Shown here piece after piece: positions 61,408 to 64,000 of a stretch of 64,000 nt of DNA. A program made the translations under genes and the position numbers. The notes under the pieces were generated by a model. The model was given only the letters and a program-made list of their open reading frames with translations. It searched no databases and was not told the DNA's origin. The first letter of the stretch is position 1; the number at the start of each line of letters is the position of its first letter. Source of the stretch: Rossellomorea vietnamensis (GTDB taxonomy: Bacteria > Bacillota > Bacilli > Bacillales > Bacillaceae_B); NCBI RefSeq assembly GCF_008180615.1, contig NZ_VTEH01000013.1, forward strand, positions 54,483 to 118,482. Reading direction: 5' to 3'.

Positions 61408-63609
61408 ATGAAGAAATTACATAATCAGCCTGTTTGGCTGGGCCGCTTTTTAGCGTCAGACCCCGGCAGAAAAAGATTTCAGTCGGCAGGTAAAACAACA
61501 ATCAGCATCATCACATCCGTCTTTACTATGATGCTTTTACTTAATGTATTTAATTATGGCACCATAACTCCCGCCATCGTTGCCGGTATGGTGGGACTGC
61601 TGTCAATCATGCTGGTGATGGATGACACGCTGGCAAAGAAAAAAGTAACAACCCTTCTTATTGGAATAAGCGGGGCAGCAGGTATTACTATTGGTTCTCT
61701 ATCAACGGGGCATCCATTTATTCTGAATATTTTAATGGTCATTATAATTTTCAGTGCCTTTTATTTTTCCAAATTACAGATACGGTATTTCTCAATGGGC
61801 ATGACTGCCTTTATGACGACTTATTTTTCATCGATCCTGGCATTGGATGCAGCTCATTTATCCTGGTTCTACATAGGTATTGTGTGCGGAGTGTTTTTTT
61901 CTTTTCTATATAATTTTGTCATCTTCAAAGGATCGGCCCATGGATTAAGAAGGGGATTGCGTTCTTTTCATATTCAGACGAATTTGGTTCTAACTCTTTT
62001 AATTCAATGGATATTAGAACCGGAGAACAGAAAGCAGAAAAAGAGACTGCTGGATAAAAATGTTCAACGATTGAACGAATATTCCAGAATGGTAGCAGGA
62101 GACATAACCGAGGAAGACTTGAGGAAGCTATGGCCGGGTATCTCAGTTTCCCAGTTACGCCTCTATATTTTTGATGCTGAAATGCTTATTCAAACGCTGA
62201 CAGCTTCCGTTGAAAAATTGGAGGGGCAGGGAGCTTTCGAACAGAATGATATTGAGGAATTAGTCGTCCGGATCGTTCAATCCTTAAGGGATACTAAAGT
62301 TCTTTCCCATAACTACTCATCACACGCTCTTCAAGACGCTGAATCTGCTGTGCAAGAGCTTCGTTTACTTCTTGCTGATGTTCTTAATTCACAGGAGGAA
62401 CCCCAAAAGTGGGTTTATCCTCTAAGAAGAATTGAATCGATCGCTAACCATGTAGTCGATGCAGCTGTAATTATTCAACAATCAATGAATTCTCCAGAGT
62501 CACGCCAGAACGTCGAAAAATACTATAATGCTTCTTCACAAGAGAAATATGCAGATCTGCCGGAAGAAAAGGAAGAAGAAACAAAGACATTAAAACCAAC
62601 AACAAGGAAAGCCATTCAGTCCATTGTGGCTGGTATCCTTGCCATAATTACGGGGCATATTATCTCACCTGTACAGCCTTATTGGGTACTCCTGACAACC
62701 TTTATTATTCAGATTGGAACAGAATCAGTCGGTAGGACCTACGTTAAAGGCTTTCAGCGCTCACTTGGTACAGTAATAGGAGCAGCAGCAGGTTTCATTG
62801 CCGCAAATCTTGTGACCGGAAATGCCGCCCTTGAAGTGATATTGCTTTTTGTTGTCATTTTTCTTACATTTTATGTTTTTACCGTTTCGTATACATGGAT
62901 GAGTTTCTTTATCACAATGCTGATCGCCTTCATGTATGACCTCCTGCTCGGTGGAATCAGTGTAGAACTAATTACAGCGAGAGTAATTGATACCATTGCA
63001 GGAGCTCTGATCGCTTTACTCGTGTCAGCGCTTGTTCTGCCAAAGAAGACGACAGATAAAGTAACAGAGTCTTTCGATGATTTTCTGGAAGAGCTCAAAG
63101 AGTACACCTCTGATTATTTAAAGACATTCATAGACCAGGAGCCTAAAGAACTTACTGACCAAGCCTTCGATTTAGATCAGAAGCTTCAAGTAATCAAGGA
63201 CGAGGCACAATCACTTCTGCAAAGGCCGGACTCTGCAACAAAGTCCGGTATCAGCCGATGGATGCTGGTCGTTACTTCTATCAATTATTATGCAAAGCAC
63301 TTGCTTGCTTCCTCACATAGAAATGTCTCTGCGGGCGTCCCTGGTGATTTACAGGAAGTGTTTGTTTTGACTGAAAAAAAACTTAGAATCAACATTGATT
63401 TACTCCAAGATCTTATAAAAGAAAAGGAGAATAAGTCCCTTTTCTGGAGTTTGGATGAAGAAAGAGACAGAATAGAAACTCTATCACCAAGCAGACAAAA
63501 GGGGAAAGCCGATTTGATCCACCACATGTATTATATTTGGCGTATTAACCAATCAATCATCGCCCTGGGGAACGAATTAGGGGCAGGAGAGGCTGGGACA
63601 AAACCATAA
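61408..63609 (+). CDS. FUSC family membrane transporter, YccS-like
   Basis: A 733-residue protein with the duplicated FUSC layout. Six N-terminal helices lie at about 25-175, a soluble helical domain follows to about 400, a second set of helices at about 405-555 contains QPYWVLLTTFIIQ and RTYVKGFQRSLGTVIGAAAG, and a helical C-terminal region completes it. FUSC proteins are thought to export aromatic acids and similar toxic compounds. It is divergent from the MarR/azoreductase pair. No classical ribosome-binding site is strong; AAAAGG lies upstream of the ATG. Confidence 0.85.
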   Translation: MKKLHNQPVWLGRFLASDPGRKRFQSAGKTTISIITSVFTMMLLLNVFNYGTITPAIVAGMVGLLSIMLVMDDTLAKKKVTTLLIGISGAAGITIGSLSTGHPFILNILMVIIIFSAFYFSKLQIRYFSMGMTAFMTTYFSSILALDAAHLSWFYIGIVCGVFFSFLYNFVIFKGSAHGLRRGLRSFHIQTNLVLTLLIQWILEPENRKQKKRLLDKNVQRLNEYSRMVAGDITEEDLRKLWPGISVSQLRLYIFDAEMLIQTLTASVEKLEGQGAFEQNDIEELVVRIVQSLRDTKVLSHNYSSHALQDAESAVQELRLLLADVLNSQEEPQKWVYPLRRIESIANHVVDAAVIIQQSMNSPESRQNVEKYYNASSQEKYADLPEEKEEETKTLKPTTRKAIQSIVAGILAIITGHIISPVQPYWVLLTTFIIQIGTESVGRTYVKGFQRSLGTVIGAAAGFIAANLVTGNAALEVILLFVVIFLTFYVFTVSYTWMSFFITMLIAFMYDLLLGGISVELITARVIDTIAGALIALLVSALVLPKKTTDKVTESFDDFLEELKEYTSDYLKTFIDQEPKELTDQAFDLDQKLQVIKDEAQSLLQRPDSATKSGISRWMLVVTSINYYAKHLLASSHRNVSAGVPGDLQEVFVLTEKKLRINIDLLQDLIKEKENKSLFWSLDEERDRIETLSPSRQKGKADLIHHMYYIWRINQSIIALGNELGAGEAGTKP

Positions 63610-63613
63610 TAAA

Positions 63614-63740
63614 TGCTCTCTTCGCAAAGATTGTGGCTGAGTAAAAACAATGGATTTCCGCTCCAGGTGCACGACTCCGCGGGGCGGGCGGTGAGCCTCC
63701 TCGGCTGCGCCTGTGGGGTCTCACCCACTGGCTTTGCATA
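63614..63740. mobile_element. MITE-like element, GC-rich core type, copy 4, incomplete
   Basis: The left end TGCTCTCTTCGCAAAGATTG and the core GGATTTCCGCTCCAGG, GACTCCGCGG, GGCGGTGAGCCTCCTCGGC match the family in the copy-3 orientation. After the GTGGGGTCTCACC block the similarity ends, and an insertion sequence follows, so the element was probably interrupted or shortened. Confidence 0.7.
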
Positions 63741-63785
63741 GGTTCCAAAATAAGTAAATAGAGCGGGAGAAGTTATAGACAAACA

Positions 63786-63856
63786 CAAAAAAAGCTCCTA
63801 TTGTAGATGTATTGACTGTTTGTTCCCAAAAACAAACTATCTACAAAAGGAGCACA
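63786..63856. repeat. Inverted repeat at the insertion sequence end
   Basis: GCTCCTATTGTAGAT (63788-63802) faces ATCTACAAAAGGAGC (63839-63853) with 13 of 15 positions complementary, just upstream of the transposase start. It may be part of the left end or hold back transcription entering the element from outside. Confidence 0.5.
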
Positions 63857-63867
63857 AAACCTCTATT

Positions 63868-64000
63868 ATGTTAGCTCAAAAAACAGTCATTAGTCAATGT
63901 TTATCTTTATTACCAACAAAGCATTTAGCTTGTCCTCTTATGAACTACGATATGAAAAAGCTTACTAACGAACAATTGGTCAAGCTTTTCATTACTGCAC
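63868..64000 (+). CDS. Start of an IS4-like transposase, cut by the window edge
   Basis: AAAAGGAG precedes ATG 63868 (spaced further by the hairpin), and 44 codons are visible: MLAQKTVISQCLSLLPTKHL and later KKLTNEQLVKLFITA. This looks like the N-terminal domain (DUF4372-like) of IS4-family DDE transposases. The catalytic part lies outside the window. Confidence 0.6.
   Translation, partial: MLAQKTVISQCLSLLPTKHLACPLMNYDMKKLTNEQLVKLFITA

Overview
The window looks like the chromosome of a low-to-mid GC, Gram-positive member of the Bacillaceae. Ribosome-binding sites are strong and AGGAGG-like, GTG and TTG starts are common, and there are many lipoproteins with a Cys lipobox. Typical Bacillus families are present (IDEAL domain, DUF1835, DUF3891, DUF1450/YuzB-like, YfhD-like, RsbR-type STAS, MhqR-like MarR with azoreductase). 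No rRNA, tRNA, prophage or CRISPR array was seen.

Layout. 1-3.7 kb holds the tail of an unknown gene, a minus-strand old-yellow-enzyme gene, and a tight methyltransferase/Nudix/P-loop kinase operon whose fourth gene, another Nudix, is broken. 4.3-16.6 kb is one long operon: a large membrane-anchored protein, an ABC exporter (ATPase and permease), a coiled-coil Gly/Ser-rich membrane protein, a MoxR AAA+ ATPase, a DUF58 protein and two large von Willebrand A membrane proteins. 16.7-37.5 kb is a patchwork of single genes: acetyltransferases, APH-type kinases, methyltransferases, lipoproteins, small membrane proteins, a C45-type hydrolase, a luciferase-like monooxygenase, a beta-lactamase-fold hydrolase, a prolyl 4-hydroxylase-like oxygenase and an MFS exporter. 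37.8-48.8 kb contains a YeeE/YedE sulfur transporter, a MEDS-domain protein, a fasciclin protein and several decayed genes. 49-63.6 kb is rich in redox and stress genes: Mn catalase, STAS protein, ferritin-like/cupin protein, SDR, Rrf2 regulator, YqiG-like flavin oxidoreductase, nitroreductase, FMN reductase, MarR and azoreductase, and a FUSC transporter. The window ends inside an insertion sequence.

Main observations. (1) The MFS exporter at 36281 is preceded by a 12-codon leader ORF with its own strong ribosome-binding site and then a perfect 19-bp hairpin that buries the exporter's Shine-Dalgarno sequence. This is the architecture of antibiotic-induced translational attenuation. (2) Five copies of a 21-bp dyad, CTGTAA-N9-TTACA(G/T), lie at promoters of the Rrf2 gene, of the IDEAL/YqiG-like gene pair and of the distant luciferase-like gene; four of them sit in identical phase with a -35/-10 pair. 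They define a local redox regulon. Two of the loci share an operator-terminator-operator layout. (3) At least seven MITE-like elements of two core types share terminal inverted repeats, and some are flanked by 7-8-bp target duplications. (4) Two tandem arrays of unrelated sequence share a 53-bp period, and one of them truncates a uridine-kinase-like gene. (5) Several genes are in decay: Nudix, YqeG-like HAD, DUF3891, an alpha-hydroxy-acid dehydrogenase and a membrane-anchored unknown.
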